A program made the position numbers and the translations under genes. A stretch of 64,000 bases of DNA, taken from contig JAXRKN010000043.1 in assembly GCA_038502055.1 (NCBI GenBank), positions 248,001 through 312,000 of the forward strand, given 5' to 3'. Below are positions 48,700 through 61,215 of the stretch, in pieces (the stretch's first letter is position 1; each line of letters opens with the position of its first letter). A model generated the notes under the pieces. The model searched no databases, was not told the origin of the DNA, and saw only the letters and a program-made list of their open reading frames with translations. Source of the DNA: Tanytarsus gracilentus (lineage: Eukaryota > Arthropoda > Insecta > Diptera > Chironomidae).

Positions 48700-49935
48700 T
48701 TGTGGAAGGATAAAATATAGATCTACATAATTGTTAAGGGTGAATAACCATTTAAATGTTAAATTTTTATTCATAATATGAAAAAGACAAAACTAAGAAA
48801 AATAAAAACTTCAATATTATCCGACTAAATAAACTTTTTTAAACTTTTAAGTTACCTTAACCAAACTGGAAAAGTTGTAAATTTAAATATTAAACTTTAT
48901 CTAGCTCTCTTAGCAGTTTGTGATAAACTTTATTCAATATAATTTTACATTTCTTCACATATGTGCTTCAATCAAAATGAAAATCATTATTAATTTTTTC
49001 AGATTTAGTGACTTTTTATCCAATTTAAATGATTCTTATGTTCAACCTAGATAAAAAAGTAAAAGAGAATCTCCTAAAAAAGGTACTTAAGAAAAGAGAA
49101 AAAAAAATTATTTGACTTTAAAAAAGATCAAATGAAAAATGTAAAAGAATTTTCATCTCTCTGTAAAGTCCAACAGCGAGAAGCATCTCTCTGCAAGACC
49201 ATAAATAACTTTATTTTTTGCTTTATCTCTGAAAGTATTACACTCTAAAATTTTTAAATTCTTTTGTTCTCTCATCATTGTATTTTATTAAATGCTCTTA
49301 GATCAGTTTTCCATCACATTTTTCTATGTCATGTCAGAAGTAAAAAGATCCCCATTTTATGCGTTAAAAATTTTAATTGAGCTTGATTGTAAATCACCTG
49401 GCCTCGATTTTTCCTCATATTTTTCGCAGGGAAAATTGACATAAAAGCATTAAATTTGCAATTTAAACTTTTTGCAAAATAATTTTCTCATTTTCCTTCA
49501 AATTTTCATCTCTCAACAAAGTTTTTAAATATTTTTTTGCATATATTTTTGTGTATATAATAATTTATGTAATAATTTTTTATCATCATCATCGTTACTG
49601 GACAAATTTGTTGAAGGAAGCTGTACACTGAATTTAATTTTTTATAGCCACCTCATAAAACACTTTTTTTTGGGAAAAATACACTGCTGCGTTTCTGGAA
49701 ATTCTCATCGTAAATTTATATTCAACAACAACAATAATTAAAATGAATGAAAAGCGATGACAAGTAGAATTTCTGGACGTATAATTTTTCGCTCAAATAT
49801 TATTTAGGTTGTGAGGAAAAAGAAGAAATTCACTTTTGTCTTGAAGAAATCTCAAACAAGTTTTTGCTATAATTTCTGCATTGATGTCATTTTGGATTTT
49901 GGTGCTTGATGGTAATAATTTCTGTTGTCATCGTC
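48700..49935. other. Intergenic DNA between asp and AstA
   Basis: AT-rich spacer between convergent 3' ends; asp transcripts end from the left and AstA from the right. Candidate polyadenylation signals occur (for example AATAAA near 48801). Nothing coding is visible. Confidence 0.6.
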
Positions 49936-50895
49936 TTATTTTCCCAGGCCAAAGTTATACCTAACGTCAAACGGAAAATTAAGCTTGCATCCCTTGGAAA
50001 AAATTAATTTTTCTTCTCACCGATTCGGAAGCCGTTTGTCAAGTTCATCAGAATATTTTCGCTTTCCAAGTCCAAACGAATATTGTCGTGCCCGCTTGTA
50101 TTCTAGAGAGTAAATAGTAAAAATTTAGCACCGCCTCAAAAATTAATCAAAAAAGTTTTCTTCTCAATTTACCTCTCGGTACGAAGTTTACATTATCATA
50201 GTCAAGTACGTCAATGTCATTCTTATTATCGAACAAGCCTCCATCACGAAAATTCTCTTGATTTAAGTCATCTTTGTTGTAAATCTCATCCTCATAATTC
50301 GGAATGTCTTCGCCATCAGCACGTTTACCGAGACCAAATTGGTACGCATACGGACTGTGTGTGAATAGGAATTGAAAGAAAACGAGTGTCATACTATGCA
50401 TCGTGCGTAAAATCATGATTTGTAAATGTTTTCTTTAGGAGTTGGGTGTGGGCGAGTGTGAAAAGTGTGGGAAAAAATCTATGCAACTTACTTTGAACGT
50501 TTACCCAAACCGAAATTGCTTAAGGAGAAAGAGAGAGAGAGAGTAAATTAATATCAAAATCAATTAGCACTTGAGGTCATATGTGTGAATTGCTTACTAA
50601 TGTGGTAGACGCTTCTTGCCGGGGCCGCCTGTCGTGATTATGTACCTTCGTTTTCCAAGACCAAAATCTAACGTAATAGTCAAAAATTATTTTCCTGGTT
50701 TTTTTTTTCATATTCAAAAAATTTTAAAAATAACTTGCCATATTTAGGCGATCTCTCGACACGCTGTGAATTTTGAAATGGAAGGATAACAGGCGAGGTT
50801 CTTTCACCCTCGGATGAACTCGATGAATCACACAGCGCTATTGTGGCGGCGGTTGTTAATGTTAAAATAATTGCGTAGAACTGGATTGTTTTCAT
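49936..50895 (-). CDS. AstA: Allatostatin A neuropeptide precursor
   Basis: Precursor of FGL-amide peptides that inhibit juvenile hormone synthesis, gut muscle or feeding, depending on the insect. Six coding exons: 50739-50895, 50598-50667, 50492-50518, 50173-50354, 50021-50102, 49936-49960; 180 aa. MKTIQFYAIILTLTTAATIALC is the start of a hydrophobic signal peptide. An in-frame ATG 27 bp upstream (50922) is possible, but the chosen one has A at -3. Five FGL-G-K(R) peptides follow: SPKYDFGL, LPHYNFGL, SNPYAYQFGL, ARQYSFGL and LPNRYNFGL, each followed by Gly (amide donor) and a basic cleavage site. The last ends with GK and the stop. The first intron uses a GC donor (TATG|GCAAGT) and the other four use GT. 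The spacer between peptides 3 and 4 is acidic. A 5' UTR acceptor may lie at 50971. Confidence 0.95.
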
Positions 50896-53254
50896 CTTGC
50901 ATCTATCTAAATATTTCGTCATTTGCTGTGTCAAAATGTGAGAAGGATTGTAAAGCAGGTCGAGATTTAGTCTGAAAAAAACATTTATAAATTAATTAAA
51001 ATTATTGCAATGAAAATTTTTCAAACAAAAAAAATATTCGCCAGATGGTAATAAGCCATAAAAGCAATTTTTCAATTTTTCTACGATGCTGAGCATAAAA
51101 AATTTACTTTAATATTCATAATAATAATCGCGAAGGATATAAGGATGTGGGATGGGTGATGGGTGATGTGTGTCTCATAAAAGCATCTTCAAGCACTTCG
51201 CATCTTTTAACAATATATTTTTAAAATGTAGAAAAATTCCCCTTAGAGCATCCTCAAATGAAGCAAGCGGGTAAGTGAATAAATCAACAGATTGTAATGT
51301 CTTTGTCATCATAGTCGCATGTAATCTGATGAGGATCTGCGCTATTATGAAGTCAAGTAGATACACTTGTTGGTAGCGCTTCGTTTAAAAGTTTTTCACT
51401 TTCGCAAAAATTTAATCTGACAATTTATATCTACTTAAACGTGCATACCCTCTCAATTTGACAGCCAATCGATTTTTTTTGCCGTTTTTGCGTGTAAACA
51501 TGAGGGTGGATTTTTATTAAATTTTTAAGGTTGATTGGAAATCAAAGGGCTTAAATTTTTATTAAAATTTTTATGAAAAGCTTTTATTTCTATGAGATTT
51601 TTAATAAAGTTTGGTGAACACCAAAAAAATGCTTTAAAGTGATGAGAAAAATTTCGATACTTTACGATGACTTTAAAAGTGAATTTATTTAACTTTTTTA
51701 ATTTTAATTTAAATTTTCTCCATTAATGATGCAATTACAGTAGTTCCAATGAACTTGACATTGCTTTAGAAATTATATAATCTGAAAGTTTATTTTCATT
51801 TCTTTACATCATTTCCTTTCTTTACAAGCAATTTCCGATAACGATTATTAAAAAAATGAAAATAAATTATGATGCAAAAGAATTGAAGAATCCTGTAAAG
51901 TGATCAATTAAAATCAATGCCATGGTAACAAATTTGAAATTTATCTGAATTAGTTTTAATTAAAATAAAATTAGCATCCAATTGAATTTTGGTGTTTCAA
52001 TTTTTTAGCAACTAATTTTGTATTCACTTTACTGAGTACTAATTATGTTGAGGACACCCAAATCTTTTAATTAAAAATGAAGGCGGAAGTGATAAAAAGA
52101 AAATATTTTTACACACCTCAACAATTCTGAGTGTTTCACGAAAAAAGGTCAAGTAAATGTAATTTGCGTAATACAAAAATTACAATCGACAGAGATTAGA
52201 ATTTTTATGGCGGGAATGTTTATTAACTTTTGCGTGTTTAAAATAAGAGCAGTCAATTTGCTTAATTTAAGCTCGATGTGAAATACAAAACAATTCAAAG
52301 ATTTTCGACAAACTTTAAAGAGATGAGTTAACCAATTTAATATTTAAACGCTACAATGACACGATAAAAGATAAACGCCTTTCAAAGAAAAGCAATTTTT
52401 AAACATCCGCTCATAAAATTATCCCTTTATAGAAGGGAAAATCTCATCTAAAACTTTTCTTTAAATAAACAAACGACTACTCTCTGTCAAAGTAGAATAT
52501 TTCTATTTTACGCATCAACAATATTTGATTTGTCTTCGGTGGAATTTTTTATTTACTCAAAAAATGTTCACATTCATTCAACAAGTGGTTAAATTGAAAA
52601 GAAATTCAGCATGAATGGAAGCAAACATTTTTAAAAAATTTCTCTTTTAAAAGTCAAAAAAATTTACGATCAATTTAAGCGCAAACATTTTTAAAAGTAA
52701 AAGGAATTTTTCTCATTTCAAAATTCTCATTCATTTAAATTCAGAATCATTTATCTTGTCTGCTTAAATGCGAGAAATTTAAGGAATTTTTCTCATCGCA
52801 AATTTGCTATGTAAAACACACAATAAAAACAACACGACACGAGAGTCAGAAAGAAGAAGAAAATGCGAGTTGTTGAAATCGATATGCGTGCGAAGGAAGC
52901 AGAAAAATTTCCCTCCTAATGTCATTCTCATTTTTACACCAGCTCGAACATATTGCATACTGAAAAGTTTAGCGTAAAGGAAGAAAATGTCTTCGACATG
53001 TCACAACATTGTTTGCATTAAGTTTTATATGTTCCATTGCTCTTTTCTACATCGAAAGAGGTTTTTTACGCACTATCAAGAAAGCAAAATTTTTTGTGTC
53101 AGTGAAAAAATCTTTCTTAAGAGTCAAGCATGACAAATTGCAAATTGGGTCGAGACTAAAAAGCGGATGATGAAAATTGCAATTTATTTTATGAAACACC
53201 ATGAAACATTATTTGAGACAGGGAAATCCATAAATTCTTATAACGCTGACGTAA

Positions 53255-53331
53255 CAAAAATCCCTCTTCAGATGAGCCTCAAGATGAAAGTCATTTTGTC
53301 AGCCCACGAAGCTGACAATTAGGGATTTTTG
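53255..53331. other. Nested inverted repeats
   Basis: CAAAAATCCCT (53255-53265) pairs exactly with AGGGATTTTTG (53321-53331). Inside that loop TTGTCAGC (53296-53303) pairs with GCTGACAA (53311-53318) over a 7-nt loop. The nested arrangement could form a cruciform or a branched RNA, or be remnants of a small inverted-repeat element. Confidence 0.35.
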
Positions 53332-56300
53332 ATTTTCACGGGGGAAATGAGAGGAGGAGGTAAAAATTTCTTTAGCAAAAGAAATCATGTTGTAATTTTT
53401 TTTATAAAAATATTTAAGAACTCAGCATCAAAATTTAATAAAATTTATTTCAAGCGTGTTAAGATAAAAGAACGAAAATTTATTACCCCATTTATCTTGT
53501 TCCTAAATAGAAGCATTTAATTTCACTTCACATCTCATGATTTCAATTTTCACAGGTGAAAAAAATTTCGAAAATTGAATAAAGCAGCATATAAAAGTTT
53601 TTATGATTTAATATTTTCAAAAGATGTCAAAAATGGGGAAATGCTTTTTAAATCCAACACACAAAAAAGTGATATTGAACTTTTGTTTTAAATTTCAATC
53701 AAAATGAGATTTTCCCTCTTGGCGCACGAAGGTGCAAAATACAATTTTCTCCATTATTATTTTTTACCATACAAAGCCAAGGCGTAATGTGATATTGTGA
53801 ATTATGAATTCAGAAGAAGTTCGCAATTTTTTTGTAAGGTGTAAAGAAAGCTCAACATTTCCGTTATTAAAGCAGCCACAAAAATTAAATGACAAAAAAA
53901 TGCTGTGCTGTGAACAGAAACATTAAAGGCAAAATTTTCTTTGAGATTCTCATGAAAAAGATTTATTACTGCTTGAATATTTTAATGACGTCAAACCTAA
54001 TTTACGATATAAAACCAATTTTTAAAGAAAAATTAATCCAAGTGAGTAATTTTGCTCTCAATGCATCTGAATTGTTTTTGTAAATGTTGATTTTAATTCT
54101 ATTTCTCTGTCCGTGCTGTTACATCGGTAAATATTTTTTTAAGTCTGTTTATTCGCACATGAAATGTCCATTGATTAAATTTTTTATCGACCTTTTTTCT
54201 TTTGTTTATAAATCGGATTGGATTTGAGATTGGTTTATTACAAATCAGAAAAAAATAATTTTTTTCATTAATAGGCAAGACACATTGAAATTATTTCCTC
54301 AATTATTGATGTAAAAAAGCTAAAATAATCCCACACAATGATCTGTTATTACAATACAATAATTTATTGACCCTTAAGGGTGCATAATAATGAACTTCCT
54401 GTAATTTAATTCAGACGCGACTTTTGGAACGCGTCCTGATTTGCATAACCGTGACTTTTTTTGCTTTAATTTTAAAGATTTACAAGCTTTCCGTTTAATC
54501 TCTGGTAGTATTAAATTCGAACTAATTAAATTAGCAAAATTCAGATAAATTAAAGGTGACGGCGAATTTTTCTTTAAGAAAGGACATGAATGAAATTTTT
54601 AGCACCAACGAAAATAAAAGCAATAATAATGTTCTCAAAATGCCTCTTTTATTTGCAAGTTGTAAACTCTTTTAAGGGAGCACGAAGTGTACACAAAAAG
54701 CACTTTAAGAACATGTAATGAAGTCATGAGAGTCGTCTCAAGATTGTGTCGTCATGTGAGCATAAAAAATGTTTATTTTGCTCTTGTTAATTACTCAATC
54801 TATCGATTCCTTTCTAAATATTAATTTATGATATGAAACTTGAAGAACAAAAGTTAGGGGTGAGGAGAATTGTTAATAATTGAAAAAATTAAAAATCATA
54901 AAAAAATTACTGAAAATATTGCTAGAAAATATTAAATATTAAATTTTATTAATTCTTTAAAATAAAATATTGCAAGAACTTTTCAGTGTAGTGTCAGTTA
55001 TCATCATTTATTTAGAGGAATTGTTACTTTACTTATTTTCTCTGTGTGATTGAGTGTACAATTGCCTTTTGAGCATCCGTCAAATGAATGAGCGTGGAAG
55101 GGTAAAATTCTCATCACGTCATTAACCATATTACTAACTGGAAGCAAATTAATTAATATGTCGGGTGGTTGCAGTTTTTGTGTGCGGTTGCGAGAAAAAT
55201 ACGACTTCCCCTCTTATAAAAAATGACTTGCATTTAATTAAAGTTAATGTCAAGTTAGCTTGTTAGTAATTATAAAGCTGTCGGGGAACTTTTTTTATAG
55301 AAAAAACTGAGATTTAATTAAAGCGAGATGTATTTAAGGAGTTGAAGGATATTTTGCATATATTTATTTGATAAAAAATTACTCGTCGTCAGTGAAAAAT
55401 TTAATTGTCAACTCTTAATTTCATAATTTGCCATTTTATTAGCTGGAAAGAACACTTGAAAACCTGAAAGTTAATCAATCAACTTTTTTATCTTCAGAAT
55501 TTTTCTCAAATACACATCGAGAAGAATAGAATCTACCAACCCTAAGAGTAGCAGCAAATTTTTCATCTTCACATTTCAAGCATTATTTACGTCGATGTAC
55601 TTTGCATATCAGTTGATTTTTTCTCGCTAACGCTGTCTTCACAAATTTTCTACTTGTCTCTTTTTATCACTCACTCATCACTTCGAACATGTTGCAAATA
55701 ACATGATTACCATAATAACATGAATATGTTGTCGAATGGAATGTGACTGGAAATATGATTGAATGTTCTTGATATTCACTCCAGTAAAAATCAAAACGAA
55801 TATCCCTCAAAGTATCATCTTCAAAGGACAAAAAGATTTTTCTTCATGATATTTAATATTGCAATATACTCTTATGAACTTATTCATTTATCGCACGTGT
55901 TGCATGGCGTTAGGCGTTAGTTGACTTTAGGCTATATGAAAACTTTTTTATAACAAATTTTCTGCTTCAAAGAATTGATATTGTTTAAGAAATTTTTTGT
56001 TTCAGAAGTCTTGAATTATTCTGATAGCAAAAATGACCGCAGGCTTCAATCAGTAATCAATGTGGTTTATACTGTGACATTGTTCATTAGATGAAGAAGG
56101 AGGCAAAGAAATTTGTTACAAAGAAGTCTGCAAGTTGTTATGGCTTATGGTTAGAATATCTTTTAGGAAAAAATTGAGAAAAATATTTTTAAATTTCTTT
56201 GACAACAAAAAATTTAATTCTGTTTATTTTTTCTCAATCGAGTCTTAAAAAATTTGTCGAGAAAAAACAACAAAGTATTAAAAATTTTATGCCATAAATT

Positions 56301-56769
56301 AAATAAGTATGCGTAAAAGCTAAAACATATGATTAAGTTATGAAATTTTAAAGCTTTTTGAATTTTAAGAAGCTCTACTGTATAATGTGAAGTGTTTCAA
56401 AGTTTTAAGCATGACAGAATATTTGAAAAGGAAGTGGGAAATTTCAAAAATAAATTTAGAGTTTTTCGACCTCAAAATCTTAATTTTTTTAACTCAATAA
56501 AGACCAAAGCTAATTATTGAAATCGTAAAGAGACTTTTTGAAGTTTTACGCCTTGAAGGTATTTTTATTTGCTTTTTTAATGCTTCAAAAAACAACGGCA
56601 ATTCAAAAGAATTGAAAGTTAACGAAATTGATCAAGACTTGATTTCCCAGTACCTCACAGTCTGTGAATTAAAAGTTAGATCAAATACTAGAAATAAATT
56701 TGAATCTTTGGTTGAATACCGGAAACCTAAGACAATAAAGAAATGTTGAGGGTGAGAGAAGGACTTTTT

Positions 56770-57105
56770 CAAATGACGAGACAAGATGTAAGACTGGTGA
56801 CTCACTTCATCACCGGCCACGGTTGATGAACTCCATCTTGCAAAACTTGGCTTATCTGAACAGCAACGTGCAGATTGAACCTTGATAATGAGACCTCCCG
56901 TCATCCTTTGTGAGTGCCCTGTTCTCAAAACAAGAAGACTCACCAACTTCGGAAAATTCATAACAACACCAGAAGATATCAATGACATCAAAATTATTCC
57001 AAAATTCTTGAAAAATCTAAAGATAAATTGTAAAATACTTAGGCTATAGCAAATATGATCTGTAAATCATCAGTGTTGTCGGTCAATAAACAATATATAT
57101 ATAAA
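56770..57105 (+). mobile_element. Decayed 3' end of a non-LTR retrotransposon (RNase H tail)
   Basis: The plus strand reads RLVTHFITGHG, then, after a one-base frame change, DELHLAKLGLSEQQ, a stop, and in shifted frames NLDNETSRHPLCECP followed by LKTRRLTNFGKF. This is the order LTGHG / LxxLGL / ETxxHxLxxCP found at the end of reverse-transcriptase polyproteins of the jockey/R1/LOA kind. Frameshifts and stops show it is dead. It ends in a short 3' UTR with AATAAA and an AT-repeat tail (about 57085-57105). Only about 300 bp of the 3' part remains, the normal result of 5' truncation at insertion. Confidence 0.65.
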
Positions 57106-60100
57106 AGAATTGACAATCGTAAAATGACATCAAAAAGTTGACGAAAAACATTTTCTCGCTTTAGGAATGAAACTTTTAGCTTCGAAAATACTCAAAGTAA
57201 AGGAAGTTGAAAAAGTATGAAAGAAACATCCCAAAAATTGCTTAAAGTTCAAAAGTTAAGATATTTTATTTGTTCTCAAATGTCATTTCCATGAATCATG
57301 AAAAAATCATGCTGTTCAGATTGTATAGCTGTCAAATTATCGAAAGCTGTTCAACAGGTGTTTTCCCAATATATATATTGAGTGTGAAAATACGTGGTTA
57401 TTGCGGAAATAAATTGAATTGACTCTTCATCGAATATATGTGGGAAGGGAAGTTTAATAAACAACTTTAATTACAACAACAATTTTTTTAATTATTGTAT
57501 TCAAATTTTTTAACAGATTTAAATATTGCTTTATGAATTTTTGATAGGTAAAAAATATTTAGGAGCTTTTTTCTGCTATAATCTTTAAGTTGTTCATTGT
57601 GACATCTTTCAACGGCCCTTTTCGGTGAATATTTTTTCTCGTAGCATCTAAAAGCTAAAGTGAGCATCAAGTTTCCTCGTTTACAACTTTTACCCCTTTT
57701 CAACCTACACATTTACACTTATAACGTGACGTTTTACAATCTGAACAAACCGAAGGAAAAATGAAGCTAATTATTGTGATGTCAAATTGAATAAAGTATT
57801 TTAGGATCTTGCCACGCAATCGAGAAAATTATCTTGAGATTCTTCATGAGAAACAATCTTTAGTTTTCTTGCAACATAGTTTTGAATTTGCATAATTTTA
57901 ATTAAACAATTACTATCCACCTTCTTCTTGCGTCGTGTAGCTGGAGAGAACTTTAAGTTTTGTCACTTTATACTCATAATTTTCAACGACATTGCCCATA
58001 ACTTACGTAAAAATTAATAAACTTTTAAATTGGACTTTTATGCTTCAATATGTTACTGGGTTAAAAAACAATCGATTGCGTCAATGATTCACGTATTTCA
58101 TCTATACTCGACGACCACCATTATCACCCCCCAAATTCAACAGATTACGAATAAATAAATGACAAATGACTTTTACGTCGCAATTATTATCATCACATAC
58201 ATGGTCACCGCCGAAGAAGAGACAAAAATAATAATTTTTCATCACACATCACTTTTTCATTAATCATGCGATGCGTGCATTGCATTGTGCTTGCGGAGGA
58301 GTTTTTTTCGCCATAAAAATTTCTATATAAAAAAGGATTAAAGAGATCAAAAAGTCTTTTTATGTCTCACGCCATTATTACGAGGAAAATTAATCGCACG
58401 ATTTTGATGCCTTAAAAAAGATTAATCGCAGATTCGAGATCAACCAAAAGAATCTGTCAAGTTATCTTCGTCCTCTCGTCTGTAGATTTTTTTCGCGTCT
58501 TGAAAGGGAAAATGAAGAATTTTCCTTTTATGGTTATTGGTCGTTTAGAGTGAGGGGTCAGAGGGTATAAAAAATAGCTGCCAGTTGTAAAAGAATAGAA
58601 ATATATTAGCAAAGGATCTTGTTGAGAAATTTATGCGTGAATTGACATTTTTTCATGCTACATATTTTCATTAATCCTTCTGACGATTTTATAGTCGAAG
58701 ATAAAATTCAATTTTCTGATATTTGAGGTTTTTTTGGGGTTGCGTCGAAGGAATTTGTGCATCTGGCATTTTTTGTTTGTCAAATGGATTTTCCCAAAAG
58801 TTTTAATTGAGTTTGATGTTTGATTTCTAAGCAAAAATTAAAGTTCAAAAAATTCAGATCTAAATTTTATGACAGATTTCTTAATTTTTTTGACACTCAA
58901 TTTAAAAAAATACCCTTAAATTGTTTTAACTTACCCTTGCCAATTATTTCAAATTCGTCAAAAATAATTTCCACAAAACTCTCTCAAAATTTCAAAACAC
59001 TCACAATGAAAGATTTAACAAGAAAATTAAAATTAAAAATTCACTTTTTTGAATTGAAATCTTTCTTAACTGTTAATGTTTTCACTTTTTCACTATTTTA
59101 TGTTCCTTCCATTAACACTATCCGAGTGTAACTGAAGAAAGTTCATCGAGCGACATTCGATTTATATTGGCGGAGAGAATTTTCTTTTTTCGGATGCGAT
59201 GCATGCTTTCTTCTGCAACTTGTTGGTTCGAGCATGCGTGCGTTGAGCTTTTGTAGCCGATTTAAAACAACGAAGTTCAAAAAGCTCTTTTGAAGCAACA
59301 GTTGATGTGGTTCGTGTGGTCAAAAATGCAATTTTACCAACGACAATTGAGCTTTGTTTAATTCAATTTTTAAGATTTCAATTGATTATAACTCCCACAA
59401 CACTGTCAGTCGAATCAAATAAATTCTAGCTCATCTGAAATTATCTTTGATTTCTTGATTGGTTGCGGAAGCAGAAAAAAATTGTCAATGACGTCACAGT
59501 TCTACGTCACATCCATTTCCTTTTAGCGCATAAATCATTCTTTATCTGAGAGCTTTTATGTCGTAAGTTGAAACTTTTTTTCTAGATAAATCGAGATAGA
59601 TCTAAAATATTTATTTTAAGGGGACTCTTTCTGAGTCAATTGACCTATTTTATATACACATTGCATATAGAATCATAAAATCAGAATGGATGCTTAACAT
59701 AAAAATTTATGCTTGGTCCTTTTTGTGTGGTTTTATTTTATGAAAAAAATATTTTGATTTACAAAAAAATTCTTTCAAGTTGAAACTTCACAAATTATTT
59801 CATGTCCACAATTTTACCACGAAAGGTATATTAATTTTTTTAATATCACCACATCAATAAAATTTGGTCTTTGCTTTGGTTGGATAAAAAAATTATTTAA
59901 AAGTAACAACTCAATAACGCAACAGAAAATTTCATTGTGTCATTTTCAAAAAATTATTTCGCAGAAATTAAGTTCAAGGTAGTAAAAACACACATCGATG
60001 ATAGCAAACGTTAGTAAGATTTTTAATAACATTGAAATCATCGATCAACTGATAAGTGTTGATAAATTTTGAGGAAACGTTCATTTTCTAAACTTCAACG

Positions 60101-60277
60101 CATTTTGTGTGTGAGTTTAAAGAAATTTAAAAAATCTAATCGCATTTTGACAGACACTAACGCACATTACTGCAAATTATCGCAGAAATAAAATGATTGA
60201 AAAGTTTTCATTGTGATGCGTTCTAATATTCCTTGTCACTAATTTGATATTAATTAGTGGAGACAATGGTTGACAGG

Positions 60278-60315
60278 TATAAATAAAGTGCAAAATTGAG
60301 GGGACTTGTTCAGTC
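60278..60315 (+). promoter_or_regulatory. TATA box and initiator of the chitin-binding gene
   Basis: TATAAATA at 60278-60285 and the insect initiator TCAGTC at 60310-60315 (likely +1 at 60312) are about 34 bp apart. They leave a 26-nt 5' UTR before the ATG at 60338. A TATA-type promoter fits a tissue-specific, strongly expressed gene. Confidence 0.7.
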
Positions 60316-60337
60316 TATTTTTACCTTCTTCAAAGCG

Positions 60338-61215
60338 ATGACAAAGAAATTGGATTTTTTTATATTTTTGCTGCTAGCTTTGAGTGCAGTAAGTGCTAGA
60401 AGAGCACCAAGTCGACCTAGGAGACCCACTTCTTCTTCCGTTCCAAGTGCACGACCAGGAAATTTTAATGTTGACACATTTTGTGAAGGTAAAAATTTTA
60501 CAAATTAAAAAATAATTTTAAAAATTGTAACAAAAAAAATAGATAACAACGTCCCAGAAGACATTTTTTTTACTTACCCTTGGGATTGTCAATGGGGAGT
60601 CTGGTGCCGGAAAAATGATGCCGGAAATATATATACCGCTTATGTTGAATGTGAAGATGGTGAATGGTTCTTCCAGTTAGACTGGAGAGGAAAAGCTGAA
60701 ACTGCTTTTTGTGATACAATCCTAGAAGATGATGTTTGTACCGGTGCTGAATTATTTTGGCCACCATGTCCTGGTTCTTGGGAGACATTTCCTGTTTTTC
60801 ATCCGAGTGATCAGTGCGATTCATACTACTTTTGCGTGTAAGTTGTTTTTTGCCTAAACTTTTAATTTTATAAAAGTAATTAAATTTGTCTCACAGAGGT
60901 GGACTGCCATTTTTAATGCAGTGCGGTCCAGGATTACATTGGAATGCAAATCGAGGATTTTGTGATCACCCTAACCGTGCTGGATGTGAAAATAATTGGA
61001 CTCCGTCCCCTCCTAAACTTCCAGATTGTCCAGGTGGACAAACACTGACGCTCCCTCATCCAGCAAATTGTGAGCTCTTTATAGTGTGCAGTAATGGAAA
61101 TCGAATAGTTTCCAGGTGCCCACATTTACATCATTTTGATATCGTTCAAGAAAGATGCATCGTAATTACTCAGAACCCGATTTGTCTCGTTGAGTCGACG
61201 AGTCGACCTCGATAA
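60338..61215 (+). CDS. Secreted peritrophin-like chitin-binding protein
   Basis: Three exons, 60338-60488, 60543-60837 and 60897-61215, give 254 aa. MTKKLDFFIFLLLALSAVSA is a clear signal peptide, followed by a basic Arg/Pro/Ser spacer. Three Cys-rich CBM14 (peritrophin A)-type units follow: roughly residues 50-115 (FCED to DVCTG), 120-180 (PPCPGSWE to AGCEN) and 190-250 (LPDCPGGQ to NPICLV). Each has the Cys pattern of the family plus aromatic residues that contact chitin, such as SYYFCV and FIVCSN. The first unit is longer, with an insertion between its Cys residues. Such proteins line the peritrophic matrix or cuticle (family knowledge). The start at 60338 was chosen over upstream non-ATG codons because it begins the signal peptide. 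AATAAA follows at about 61269. Confidence 0.88.

Larger units (their letters stand above)
50896..60277. other. 9.4-kb gene-poor region upstream of AstA and the chitin-binding gene
   Basis: The two flanking genes are divergent, so this stretch may carry both promoters and AstA's non-coding 5' exons. A 3' splice acceptor candidate at 50971 supports an upstream AstA exon. Most of the DNA is AT-rich with no gene I can support. It contains a nested hairpin (53255-53331) and a non-LTR retrotransposon relic (56770-57105). Confidence 0.55.

Noticed and set aside
56632..56991. 119-codon minus-strand frame
   Set aside because: The plus strand carries the retrotransposon RNase H-tail signature in shifted frames, so this is its antisense shadow.
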